Source of the DNA: Paracoccaceae bacterium
Lineage (GTDB): Bacteria > Pseudomonadota > Alphaproteobacteria > Rhodobacterales > Rhodobacteraceae
Reading direction: 5' to 3'
DNA: 12,806 bases
Assembly: GCA_013214715.1 (NCBI GenBank)
Contig: JABSSB010000052.1
Coordinates: forward strand, 1 to 12,806
Below are positions 1 through 7,136 of this stretch, one piece after another. Position 1 is the stretch's first letter. Every line of letters starts with the position of its first letter. Under the pieces are notes generated by a model, which saw only the letters and a program-made list of their open reading frames with translations, was not told the DNA's origin and did no database searches. A program made the position numbers and the translations under genes.

Positions 1-317
1 AGTTCGCCCGCGCCCGAGGGCTGACCAACCGGGCGGTGCATTTCGGCCACGCGTTGAAGAACACGCTGGTCCCGGTCATCACCATCACCGGCCTGCAGCT
101 CGGGTCGATCATTGCCTTCGCGATCATCACCGAAACCGTATTCCAATGGCCCGGCGTGGGCCTGCTGTTCATCAACGCGATCCAATTTGTCGATATCCCG
201 GTTATGGCCGCCTATCTGATGCTGATTTCTGTGATGTTCGTGGCGATCAACCTGATCGTCGACCTGCTGTATTACGCCATCGACCCGCGCCTGCGCATCG
301 AGGGGAGGCATAGCTGA
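1..317 (+). CDS. Peptide ABC transporter permease, DppB/OppB type (C-terminal part)
   Basis: Inner-membrane channel subunit of a dipeptide/oligopeptide ABC importer; only the last ~105 residues lie in the window and the gene is open at the left edge. The first visible residues (FARARGLTNRAVHFGHALKN) match the EAA coupling loop of DppB-type permeases, which docks on the ATPases. Two hydrophobic segments follow, one around the TETVFQWPGVG motif typical of the family and one near the C-terminus, which ends in the usual DPRLR. The stop codon overlaps the ATG of the next permease by one base (TGATG), so the two are co-translated. The substrate (di- or oligopeptide, or another small solute) cannot be read from this piece. 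Confidence 0.93.
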   Translation, partial: FARARGLTNRAVHFGHALKNTLVPVITITGLQLGSIIAFAIITETVFQWPGVGLLFINAIQFVDIPVMAAYLMLISVMFVAINLIVDLLYYAIDPRLRIEGRHS

Positions 318-1273
318 TGACCGACCAAACCACCCCCCTGCCCGACAACACGCCCGCGCCAGGGCGTCTGGCGCTGTTCTGGCAGTCGGATTTCATGTAC
401 CAGTTCCGCCGCTCTCCGGTGGCGATGATCTCATTCATTGTGGTGGCAATCCTTGTTCTGGGCGCTGTCTTTGCACCACTGATTGCGCCCTATGACCCGT
501 TTGATCCGGCCACGCTGAACCTGATGAATGGCTTCACCGCACCTATGGAGCCCAATGCCTTTACCGGTGATACGTTCTGGCTGGGCACGGACGATCAGGG
601 GCGTGATGTGTTTTCGACCATCCTGTATGGGATGCGCATTTCGCTTTTCGTGGGCTTTGCCGCGGTGCTGCTGGCGATGATTATTGGCATTCTGGCTGGG
701 CTGACAGCGGCCTATCTGGGCGGCTGGTATGAAACCGTAATCATGCGCATTGCCGATGTGCAGTTGACGTTCCCGGCCATTCTGGTGGCCATGCTGATCT
801 TTGGCATCGCCAAGGGCATCACCCCAATCGAATATCGCGACCAGATGGCGATCTGGGTTCTGATCATCGCCATTGGCCTGTCGGATTGGGTGCAATTTGC
901 CCGCGTGGTGCGCGGCGCGACCCTCGTCGAGAAAAACCGCGAATATGTCCAGGCCGCACGCCTGATCGGACGCGGAAAATGGTTCATCATGCTGCGCCAT
1001 ATCCTGCCCAATATCTTGTCGCCCGTGCTGGTGATTGCCACGATCTCTTTGGCGCTGGCCATTATTGCCGAAGCGACCTTGTCCTTCCTCGGCGTGGGTG
1101 CCCCGCCGACGCAGCCAAGCCTTGGTACGCTGATCCGCATTGGTCAGGGATTCCTGTTCTCAGGGGAATGGTGGATCCTGCTCTTCCCTGCTGCCACGCT
1201 TCTGGCGCTGGCGCTGTCGGTGAACCTCTTGGGTGACTGGCTGCGCGACGCGCTTAACCCCAAACTTCGGTGA
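317..1273 (+). CDS. Peptide ABC transporter permease, DppC/OppC type
   Basis: Second membrane-spanning subunit of the importer, 318 residues, close to the usual length for DppC/OppC. The N-terminus carries the OppC_N signature: RRSPVAM, then a hydrophobic helix and FAPLIAPYDP. The motif LGTDDQGRDVFS follows, and the EAA loop (YVQAARLIGRGKWFIMLRHI) docks on the ATPase subunits. The C-terminal LSFLGVGAPP and DWLRDALNPKLR are typical of the family. A good Shine-Dalgarno stretch (AGGGGAGG at 301-308) sits 8 bases before the ATG, supporting this start. It overlaps the preceding permease by 1 base and the following ATPase by 4 bases if that gene uses GTG, as expected for one operon. Confidence 0.95.
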   Translation: MTDQTTPLPDNTPAPGRLALFWQSDFMYQFRRSPVAMISFIVVAILVLGAVFAPLIAPYDPFDPATLNLMNGFTAPMEPNAFTGDTFWLGTDDQGRDVFSTILYGMRISLFVGFAAVLLAMIIGILAGLTAAYLGGWYETVIMRIADVQLTFPAILVAMLIFGIAKGITPIEYRDQMAIWVLIIAIGLSDWVQFARVVRGATLVEKNREYVQAARLIGRGKWFIMLRHILPNILSPVLVIATISLALAIIAEATLSFLGVGAPPTQPSLGTLIRIGQGFLFSGEWWILLFPAATLLALALSVNLLGDWLRDALNPKLR

Positions 1274-2241
1274 GCCTGATGGACCCCGTTCTTTCTGTCC
1301 GCGATCTTGTCGTGGAAATCCCGACCCGTCATGGCGTGCTGCGCCCGGTGGATGGTGTGTCTTACGATCTGGCGCCCGGTGAAATTCTGGGGGTCGTGGG
1401 CGAATCCGGCGCGGGCAAATCGATGACCGGCAATGCGGTGATCGGCCTGCTCGACCGCCCCGCCCATATCGCCAGCGGGGAAATCCTGCTGCATGGCCGC
1501 CGCATAGACAATCTGCCGTTGAAAGAGATGCGCAAAATCCGCGGCAAAGAGATCGGCATGGTCTTTCAGGACCCGCTGACCTCGTTGAACCCGCTTTTGC
1601 CCGTCGGCGAACAACTCAGCGAAACGATTCAAACTCATCTGAAGGTCTCAGCACAAGAAGCCCGCGACCGGGCCTTGGCGGCTTTGGAAGAAGTCGGCAT
1701 CCCAGCCGCCGCAGAGCGCATGGGGTCCTTTCCGCATGAGTTTTCCGGCGGGATGCGGCAGCGTGTGGTGATTGCCCTGGCGCTGTGCGCAGAGCCATCT
1801 TTGGTCATCGCGGATGAGCCGACAACCGCGCTGGATGTCTCCGTGCAGGCGCAGATCATCGCATTGCTGAAACGGCTCTGCCACGACCACGGCACGGCGG
1901 TGATCCTTGTTACCCATGATATGGGTGTGATCGCCGAAGCCGCCGACCGCGTGGCCGTGATGTATGCCGGTCAACTGGCCGAGATTGGCCCGGTGCGCGA
2001 GGTCATGACCACCCCGCGCCACCCCTATACGGACGGCCTCATTGGGTCGATGCCCGCACATTCGGCAGGCCATGACCGGCTGCGCCAGATCCCCGGCGCT
2101 ATGCCGCGTCTGAACGCCCTGCCCCCCGGTTGCGCATTTGCGCCGCGCTGCCCTTATGCGCAGGACAAATGCCGCGCTGCGCCGCATCCCGATCTGAATG
2201 CCGGCGCCGCCTGCTGGTTCCCGATGGAGGCCGCGTCATGA
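1270..2241 (+). CDS. Peptide ABC transporter ATP-binding protein, DppD/OppD type
   Basis: Cytoplasmic ATPase that powers the importer, ~323 residues. Visible motifs are Walker A GESGAGKS, the Q-loop in VFQDPLTSLNP, the ABC signature FSGGMRQRV, Walker B LVIADEPTTALD and the H-loop VTHDMG. The C-terminal oligopeptide-transporter extension has its characteristic cysteines (PGCAFAPRCPYAQDKC). The start is uncertain. GTG at 1270 gives a GTGA overlap with the preceding stop but has no clear Shine-Dalgarno. ATG at 1279, three codons later, lies just after GGTGAG and gives MDPVLSVRDL, a more usual family start. It pairs with the next gene as the DppD/DppF heterodimer. Confidence 0.95.
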   Translation: MSLMDPVLSVRDLVVEIPTRHGVLRPVDGVSYDLAPGEILGVVGESGAGKSMTGNAVIGLLDRPAHIASGEILLHGRRIDNLPLKEMRKIRGKEIGMVFQDPLTSLNPLLPVGEQLSETIQTHLKVSAQEARDRALAALEEVGIPAAAERMGSFPHEFSGGMRQRVVIALALCAEPSLVIADEPTTALDVSVQAQIIALLKRLCHDHGTAVILVTHDMGVIAEAADRVAVMYAGQLAEIGPVREVMTTPRHPYTDGLIGSMPAHSAGHDRLRQIPGAMPRLNALPPGCAFAPRCPYAQDKCRAAPHPDLNAGAACWFPMEAAS

Positions 2242-3206
2242 GCTTTGTCGATATTCGCCACCTGACCCGCGTTTTCGACGTGTCGAAACCCTGGCTCAAC
2301 CGCGTGATCGAACGCCTGCCCAAGGCGCGTCTGACGGCGGTGTCCGATGTCTCGCTCCAGATCGAAGAACGCTCGGTCTATGCACTGGTCGGTGAGTCCG
2401 GGTCGGGCAAGTCGACGATCGGAAAGATGCTTGTGGGGCTTTTGCCCCCATCGGACGGACAAATCGAAGTGGATGGCGTTGATCTGGCCACCGAAACCGA
2501 TGCCGAGACACGCGACCGGATGCGGGCTGAGATCCAGATGATCTTTCAGGATCCCTATGCTTCTCTCAACCCGCGCTGGAAGGTGCGTGACATCATCGCG
2601 GAACCCGTGGCAGCACGCGGCAGCGAGACGCGCGGTTTGGCCGAACGGCTTTTGGAACAGGTCGGGCTTTCGGCGCTGGATGCCGACAAGTTCCCGCATC
2701 AGTTTTCCGGCGGGCAGCGGCAGAGGATTTGCGTCGCGCGGGCCTTGGCGTCCGAACCCAAGCTGATTGTCTGTGATGAGCCGACCTCGGCTCTTGATGT
2801 GTCGGTGCAGGCGCAGGTGCTGAACCTGATGAGCGATCTGAAGGACGAGTTTGGCCTGACCTATCTGTTCATCAGCCATGACCTGACCGTCGTGCGCCAC
2901 ATGGCCGACCGGATCGGCGTGCTGTATCTGGGCCAGTTGGTGGAAGAGGCTGACAGCGACACGCTGTTTGAGGACCCCAAACACCCCTACACCCAGATGC
3001 TTCTGGCCGCCGCACCAAAACTGGACTCCTTTGGCCGTGAGGAAGAGCCGCCCACCGGTGAAATCCCCGACCCGATCAACCCGCCGCCCGGCTGCGTGTT
3101 CAACCCGCGCTGCCCCTTGGCGACGGATCTGTGCCGGGTCGAACGACCAGATATGCGCCAGGCCGGTGGCACCCGCGTGGCCTGCCATATGGTACCGCCG
3201 GGCTAA
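2238..3206 (+). CDS. Peptide ABC transporter ATP-binding protein, DppF/OppF type
   Basis: Second ATPase of the importer, 322 residues. It carries Walker A GESGSGKST, the Q-loop IFQDPYASLNPRW (the DppF-type form), signature FSGGQRQRI, Walker B LIVCDEPTSALD, H-loop ISHDLTVV and the C-terminal cysteine extension PGCVFNPRCPLATDLC. The ATG at 2238 is chosen over upstream in-frame codons for three reasons: it overlaps the previous stop as ATGA, a GGAGG at 2226-2230 lies 7 bases upstream, and MSFVDIRHLTRVFDV aligns with family N-termini. It is the last gene of the transporter operon. I see no strong intrinsic terminator in the 138 bases after its stop. Confidence 0.95.
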   Translation: MSFVDIRHLTRVFDVSKPWLNRVIERLPKARLTAVSDVSLQIEERSVYALVGESGSGKSTIGKMLVGLLPPSDGQIEVDGVDLATETDAETRDRMRAEIQMIFQDPYASLNPRWKVRDIIAEPVAARGSETRGLAERLLEQVGLSALDADKFPHQFSGGQRQRICVARALASEPKLIVCDEPTSALDVSVQAQVLNLMSDLKDEFGLTYLFISHDLTVVRHMADRIGVLYLGQLVEEADSDTLFEDPKHPYTQMLLAAAPKLDSFGREEEPPTGEIPDPINPPPGCVFNPRCPLATDLCRVERPDMRQAGGTRVACHMVPPG

Positions 3207-3303
3207 GGGCAAAATACTGTAACATTGCTCACGTGACGTGCGTGGAACGCTCACATCCAGTTGGGATCGCATTTCAAAGCTTGTTTTTGTCATGAAATCG
3301 GCT

Positions 3304-3333
3304 CTGATCACGGGTGTAGTCACACGTGATCAG
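3304..3333 (+). promoter_or_regulatory. Perfect 9-bp inverted repeat in the leader of the redox operon
   Basis: CTGATCACG (3304-3312) and CGTGATCAG (3325-3333) are perfect reverse complements separated by 12 bases; the inner TGT/ACA can extend the stem around an AGTC loop. The right arm ends 11 bases before the ATG at 3345 and directly before the weak Shine-Dalgarno AGG (3336-3338). It could be a DNA operator for a dimeric repressor or activator, or an RNA hairpin that affects translation initiation. A related palindrome, TCACGTGA, lies upstream at 3229-3236 and shares the core CACGTGA. I cannot place a convincing -35/-10 pair in this leader. Confidence 0.5.
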
Positions 3334-3344
3334 GCAGGTGCGCC

Positions 3345-4952
3345 ATGCAACCCACCCAAATCGCCGCGTGGAGCGAGCTTCAGGACCGCGCCCCGGCCTA
3401 TGCTATTGTCGGAGAGGTCGATCTGGTCGTTCTGCGCTATGACGCGGAAATCCGGGTCTTTTACGGGCGCTGCCTGCATCGCGGCGCGTTAATGGCCGAT
3501 GGCTATGTGCGCGGCGACAATCTGGTCTGCCCGGTCCATAACTGGGATTACAGACTCGATAGCGGCGTGTCCGAATACGCCAATGAAGAGGTGCTGCGCC
3601 GGTTTGACGCCTGGCTGGACGGTGACAAGGTCATGGTCGATGCCGATGAGATAAACGCTTGGGCGCTCGAGCATCCGCAGCCTTTCAACCGCGACGCCTA
3701 TCTGGGTCTTTATGCCGATACCTCTCATGGCACGGCGGAAGAGCCGCATACCAAGCTGATCCAGAGCCTTGCGAAAAACGGGCTGAAGGGCGGGCATCAC
3801 GGGCCGATGACCTCGATGGGCGTGCCGCGGGATGAATTGCCCAGTTGGGATGATCTGCAGCTTTTGACCGCGCAGCTGGCGCGTCCACCGCTTTTGGATG
3901 ACGACCCTGTCGGCACGGATGTGGTGATCGGCCCGAATGCACAAAAGCCCTTGCGGCTGGATATCCCGCTTTTTGTCTCCGACATGAGCTTTGGCGCGCT
4001 GTCGGAACCGGCCAAACTGGCGCTGGCACGTGGGGCCCAGATGGCGGGCACCGGGATTTGCTCTGGCGAAGGCGGGATGCTGCCGGAAGAGCAGCAGGAA
4101 AATGACCGCTATTTTTATGAACTTGCCTCGGGCCGCTTCGGATTTGGCTGGGACAAACTCGACCGCGTGCAGGCCTTTCATTTCAAAGGCGGGCAAGGCG
4201 CAAAAACCGGCACCGGCGGGCATCTGCCCGGCGTGAAAGTGCATGGCAAGATCGCCGAGGTGCGCGGGCTGGAAAACGGGCAGGACTCCGTGTCGCCTGC
4301 CCGTTTTCCCGATTGGACCGAACCGGCGCAGATCAAGTGTTTCGCAGATGAGGTGCGCGACCGCACCGGCGGCATCCCCATCGGCTACAAACTGTCGGCC
4401 CAACATATCGAGGCGGATATCGATGCCGCTTTGGAAATTGGCGTGGATTACATTATCCTCGACGGGCGCGGCGGCGGCACTGGGGCGGCTCCGGTGATTT
4501 TCCGCGACAATATCTCTGTCCCGACAATCCCGGCGCTGGCGCGGGCGCGGCGGCATCTGGACCGGCGCGAGAGGTCGGATGTGACCTTGGTGATCACCGG
4601 AGGGCTGCGCACACCGGCCGATTATGTCAAGGCGCTGGCTCTGGGGGCGGATGCGATTGCACTGTCAAACGCGGCCATGCAGGCGATCGGCTGCATCGCG
4701 ATGCGGGCCTGCAATTCCAACGCCTGCCCGGTTGGGATCGCCACGCAGGAACCCCATCTGGTCTCGCGCCTCGTGGTCGACAAATCTGCCGAACGGCTGG
4801 CGAATTTCTTTGGCGCGGCGACCGGGCTGATGCAGGTGATGGCGCGTGCCTGTGGGCACGATCACCTGTCGAAATTCAACATCGACGATCTGACCACATG
4901 GAAACGCGATATGGCCGATCTGTCCGGTGTCGCCTTTGGAGGCGTGTCATGA
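3345..4952 (+). CDS. Rieske [2Fe-2S] domain fused to glutamate-synthase-type FMN/[3Fe-4S] oxidoreductase
   Basis: Predicted soluble flavoprotein of 535 residues. The N-terminal ~90 residues form a Rieske domain with the cluster ligands C43-L-H45 and C62-P-V-H65. From about residue 150 to 520 comes the glutamate synthase alpha-subunit domain 2 fold. It shows the FMN-barrel motifs KGGQGAKTGTGGHLPG (from 281), DGRGGGTGAAP (from 373) and ITGGLRTPADYVKAL (from 417), and a C450-x5-C456-x4-C461 motif that would hold a [3Fe-4S] cluster. The N-terminal class II glutaminase domain and the C-terminal GXGXG domain of true GltB are absent, so it should not release ammonia from glutamine. The substrate is unknown. 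It is the first gene of a five-gene overlapping operon with membrane redox partners, suggesting that it exchanges electrons with the membrane. The annotation 'glutamate synthase' would be misleading. Confidence 0.9.
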   Translation: MQPTQIAAWSELQDRAPAYAIVGEVDLVVLRYDAEIRVFYGRCLHRGALMADGYVRGDNLVCPVHNWDYRLDSGVSEYANEEVLRRFDAWLDGDKVMVDADEINAWALEHPQPFNRDAYLGLYADTSHGTAEEPHTKLIQSLAKNGLKGGHHGPMTSMGVPRDELPSWDDLQLLTAQLARPPLLDDDPVGTDVVIGPNAQKPLRLDIPLFVSDMSFGALSEPAKLALARGAQMAGTGICSGEGGMLPEEQQENDRYFYELASGRFGFGWDKLDRVQAFHFKGGQGAKTGTGGHLPGVKVHGKIAEVRGLENGQDSVSPARFPDWTEPAQIKCFADEVRDRTGGIPIGYKLSAQHIEADIDAALEIGVDYIILDGRGGGTGAAPVIFRDNISVPTIPALARARRHLDRRERSDVTLVITGGLRTPADYVKALALGADAIALSNAAMQAIGCIAMRACNSNACPVGIATQEPHLVSRLVVDKSAERLANFFGAATGLMQVMARACGHDHLSKFNIDDLTTWKRDMADLSGVAFGGVS

Positions 4953-5323
4953 CCGGCGCCGAGATCATTGTTGAGGCCGCCCGCATCTGGCTGTGGATCG
5001 GGGCAGGCGTTGCGGTGCTGTTTCTGGGCTTTGGCATGGCAATGGTCGATGAAGACGCCGACGGCGCCTTTGCCTTTCGCCCGCTTCTGGTGCCAGGGAT
5101 CTTGCTGATCTGGCCGCTGGTTCTATGGCGTTGGGGGCGGTTGGCTATGGGGTCTGACGACTGGGCGTGGCGCTATGGCCCGCCGCGGGCGATCCATATG
5201 GCGATGGCTGTAGGACTGTCTCTGGCTATTCTGGCGTTTCTGCTTGGCGGCGCGTTGGTGAAACAAAGCTGGCCCGCAGATAGCGCCCCGCAGCAGCTTT
5301 CCGCCCCAGAGGTCAGCGAATGA
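4949..5323 (+). CDS. Small three-helix membrane protein of the redox operon
   Basis: A 124-residue protein of unknown function. Three hydrophobic segments are visible, roughly residues 10-33, 44-60 and 82-103. The first loop is acidic (VDEDADGAF) and the second is rich in Trp/Arg (LWRWGRLAMGSDDWAWRYGPPRA, partly conserved-looking). The ATG at 4949 overlaps the previous stop as ATGA and has GGAGG at 4938-4942, six bases upstream, so this start is preferred over upstream in-frame codons. It contains no cysteine and few histidines, so it is unlikely to carry a cofactor by itself. Its place between the flavoprotein and the cytochrome b gene suggests a structural or anchoring subunit. No named family was recognised. 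Confidence 0.83.
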   Translation: MTGAEIIVEAARIWLWIGAGVAVLFLGFGMAMVDEDADGAFAFRPLLVPGILLIWPLVLWRWGRLAMGSDDWAWRYGPPRAIHMAMAVGLSLAILAFLLGGALVKQSWPADSAPQQLSAPEVSE

Positions 5324-6384
5324 GCGTCAAATATACCCCTGTGCAATGGAACCGCGTGAAATACTGCTATGACGCGCTGTTGGTGGCCGGCACAATCCTG
5401 TTTCTGGCGGTGTTTCTGCCCCTGCCACCCGAAGCCTTGGGCCATACCCGCCCGGTCGACCCGCAAATCACCAATGCCCGCGCCTTTGGGGCCTGCGCCT
5501 TTGTGATGCTGTCCATCATACTGATGATCGGACCCTTGGCGCGTCTGGATGATAGAGTCCTGCCGCTCCTATATAACCGACGCCATTTCGGTGTGCTGAC
5601 CTGCCTTGTCGCGCTGACCCATGCCTATTTCGTGCTGAACTGGTATTTCGCCTTTTCACCTACCGACAAATGGGCCGCGTCCTTGTCAGCCAATACCTCC
5701 TATGGGCAGGCCTTGGGATTTCCGTTTGAAACGCTCGGCATTTTCGCCCTGCTCTGTCTTCTGGTTCTGGCCGCAACCAGCCATGATTTCTGGCTGAAAT
5801 TCCTTGGCGCACCGCTTTGGAAGGGGCTGCATATGCTGATCTACCCGGCCTATGCCGCCGTGGTGGGCCATATCGCGCTGGGCGCGTTGCAATCGCAGGA
5901 GGTCACGACATTCGCCTGGATCACGGCGTTTTTGTCGCTTGGCGTCGCCGGGCTGCATCTGGCCGCCGCGCTTCAAGCGCGCATGTCTCCAGACCCGCAG
6001 GCACATGCCGTGCCCGACCCCGCCTGGCGGGAGGTCTGCGATGTGACCGATCTGCGCGAAGGCTTTGCTCAGATCGCCCAATTGCCCGATGGCAAGCGCG
6101 TCGCGGTCTTTCTGCATGAGGGCCAGATCAGCGCTATTTCCAACGCCTGCGCACATCAAAACGGTCCTTTGGGCGAAGGGCGCATCGTCAATTGCCTTGT
6201 GACCTGCCCCTGGCATGGGTTCCAATATGATGTGCGCAACGGCCAAAGCCCCGCGCCTTTCACCGAAAAAATCCCAACCTACCGCGTGCGCCTGAAAGGC
6301 AGCCGCGTGCAGGTCGATCCGGTTGCCAACCCACCCGGCACGCCCGTGCCGCCTGTGCCATTGTCGAAAGCAGCACGGGTATGA
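5320..6384 (+). CDS. Ferric-reductase-like haem b membrane domain fused to C-terminal Rieske domain
   Basis: A 354-residue membrane redox protein. About six hydrophobic segments occupy residues 16-220. Histidines within or next to helices (H89, H101, H171, H184, H213) are candidates for haem b ligands, as in the ferric reductase-like transmembrane/MsrQ superfamily (RRHFGVLT...H and KGLHMLIYPAY...H). From about residue 235 a Rieske domain follows with C277-A-H279 and C296-P-W-H299, the standard C-x-H-x16-C-x2-H pattern with the extra cysteine (C292) just before the second box. The Rieske domain lies on the same side as the C-terminus. It overlaps both neighbours by ATGA, with AGAGG at 5308-5312 as ribosome binding site. 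It probably relays electrons between the Rieske-FMN protein and the membrane; partner and direction are inferred only from gene order. Confidence 0.87.
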   Translation: MSVKYTPVQWNRVKYCYDALLVAGTILFLAVFLPLPPEALGHTRPVDPQITNARAFGACAFVMLSIILMIGPLARLDDRVLPLLYNRRHFGVLTCLVALTHAYFVLNWYFAFSPTDKWAASLSANTSYGQALGFPFETLGIFALLCLLVLAATSHDFWLKFLGAPLWKGLHMLIYPAYAAVVGHIALGALQSQEVTTFAWITAFLSLGVAGLHLAAALQARMSPDPQAHAVPDPAWREVCDVTDLREGFAQIAQLPDGKRVAVFLHEGQISAISNACAHQNGPLGEGRIVNCLVTCPWHGFQYDVRNGQSPAPFTEKIPTYRVRLKGSRVQVDPVANPPGTPVPPVPLSKAARV

Positions 6385-7136
6385 GCGAGAAACCATTTTT
6401 TATCGGCTATGCCGCTGTCCCAACGGCGCTGCGTTTCGTGATGGGGCTGGTCTCCGCCCTGCTGATCGGCGGGGCGGCGGTTTTGGGATATGCCATAGGC
6501 CACGCGCAGGATGATCCCGGCGATGGGGCGTTTCGGTTCGACTATGGCCGTCAGACCGTGACCGGCGTGATCGAACTGACGCCCTTGCCCGTGATGCATG
6601 TCATCGAAGGTTCCGAGCAGATCGCGGCGGGAGACACGCTGATGCTCTCTGGTGCGGGCAAGAACGGCGCCCTGCCCCGCGCGGCCGCGCTGGATGGGCA
6701 AATGGCGCAGGCCTCGGGCGTTTTGTTGCAGCGCGGAGAGATCGACATGCTGCAACTTCGCGGCGGGCGCAATGGGCTGCAAGCCGCCGCAGGCGATGGC
6801 ACAACGCCCGCCCCCGTCGATCTGGGCCATTGGAAACTGGCCGGAGAGATTTGCGACGGCAAATGCCTGGCCGGTGCGATGCGGCCGGGGCGCGGCATCT
6901 CTCACCGGGCCTGCGCCAATTTGTGTATTCAGGGTGGCATTCCGCCGGTCTTTGTCTCAACCCAACCAGTGGAAGGCGAAGAATTCCTGATGATCACCGG
7001 TCCCGGCTTTTCGCCCTTGCCCGAAGCGATCTATGATGCCGTGGCGCTCTATATCTCGGCCGAAGGGCAGCTGAGCCGCCATGGCGATCTGCTGGTCTGG
7101 GCGTTGGAGCCGGACACGATCGAGGTGCTGCCATGA
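6381..7136 (+). CDS. Membrane-anchored protein with paired CxxxC motifs, function unknown
   Basis: A 251-residue protein with one hydrophobic segment near the N-terminus (about residues 17-41) and a long polar domain, probably periplasmic. The most distinctive part is near residues 155-190: GEICDGKC, then SHRACANLC, then IQGGIPPVFV. The cysteines are C158-x3-C162 and C178-x3-C182, with H175 just before the second pair, an arrangement that could hold a metal or iron-sulfur centre or two disulfides. The rest is mostly short beta-rich segments (GVIELTPLPVMHVIEG, AAGDTLMLSGAGKNG). The start overlaps the previous stop as ATGA but has only a weak ribosome binding site, so translation is probably coupled. 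I do not recognise a named family. Confidence 0.85.
   Translation: MSEKPFFIGYAAVPTALRFVMGLVSALLIGGAAVLGYAIGHAQDDPGDGAFRFDYGRQTVTGVIELTPLPVMHVIEGSEQIAAGDTLMLSGAGKNGALPRAAALDGQMAQASGVLLQRGEIDMLQLRGGRNGLQAAAGDGTTPAPVDLGHWKLAGEICDGKCLAGAMRPGRGISHRACANLCIQGGIPPVFVSTQPVEGEEFLMITGPGFSPLPEAIYDAVALYISAEGQLSRHGDLLVWALEPDTIEVLP

Noticed and set aside
3207..3303. A sigma70 promoter for the redox operon
   Set aside because: Several AT-rich hexamers exist (for example near 3211-3220 and 3283-3290), but no pair with good spacing stands out from background.
2154..3323. Long - strand open frame of 389 codons opposite the DppF-like ATPase
   Set aside because: It mirrors a strongly recognisable ATPase gene in a GC-rich genome, and its translation has no recognisable domain.
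3489..4556. Long - strand open frame of 355 codons opposite the Rieske-FMN gene
   Set aside because: It is antisense to a well-supported gene; its composition (many Arg/His/Ala) is typical of a shadow frame.
3345..4952. Annotation as glutamate synthase (gltB)
   Set aside because: There is no glutaminase domain and no GXGXG domain, and an extra Rieske domain is present; the neighbours are membrane redox proteins rather than gltD.
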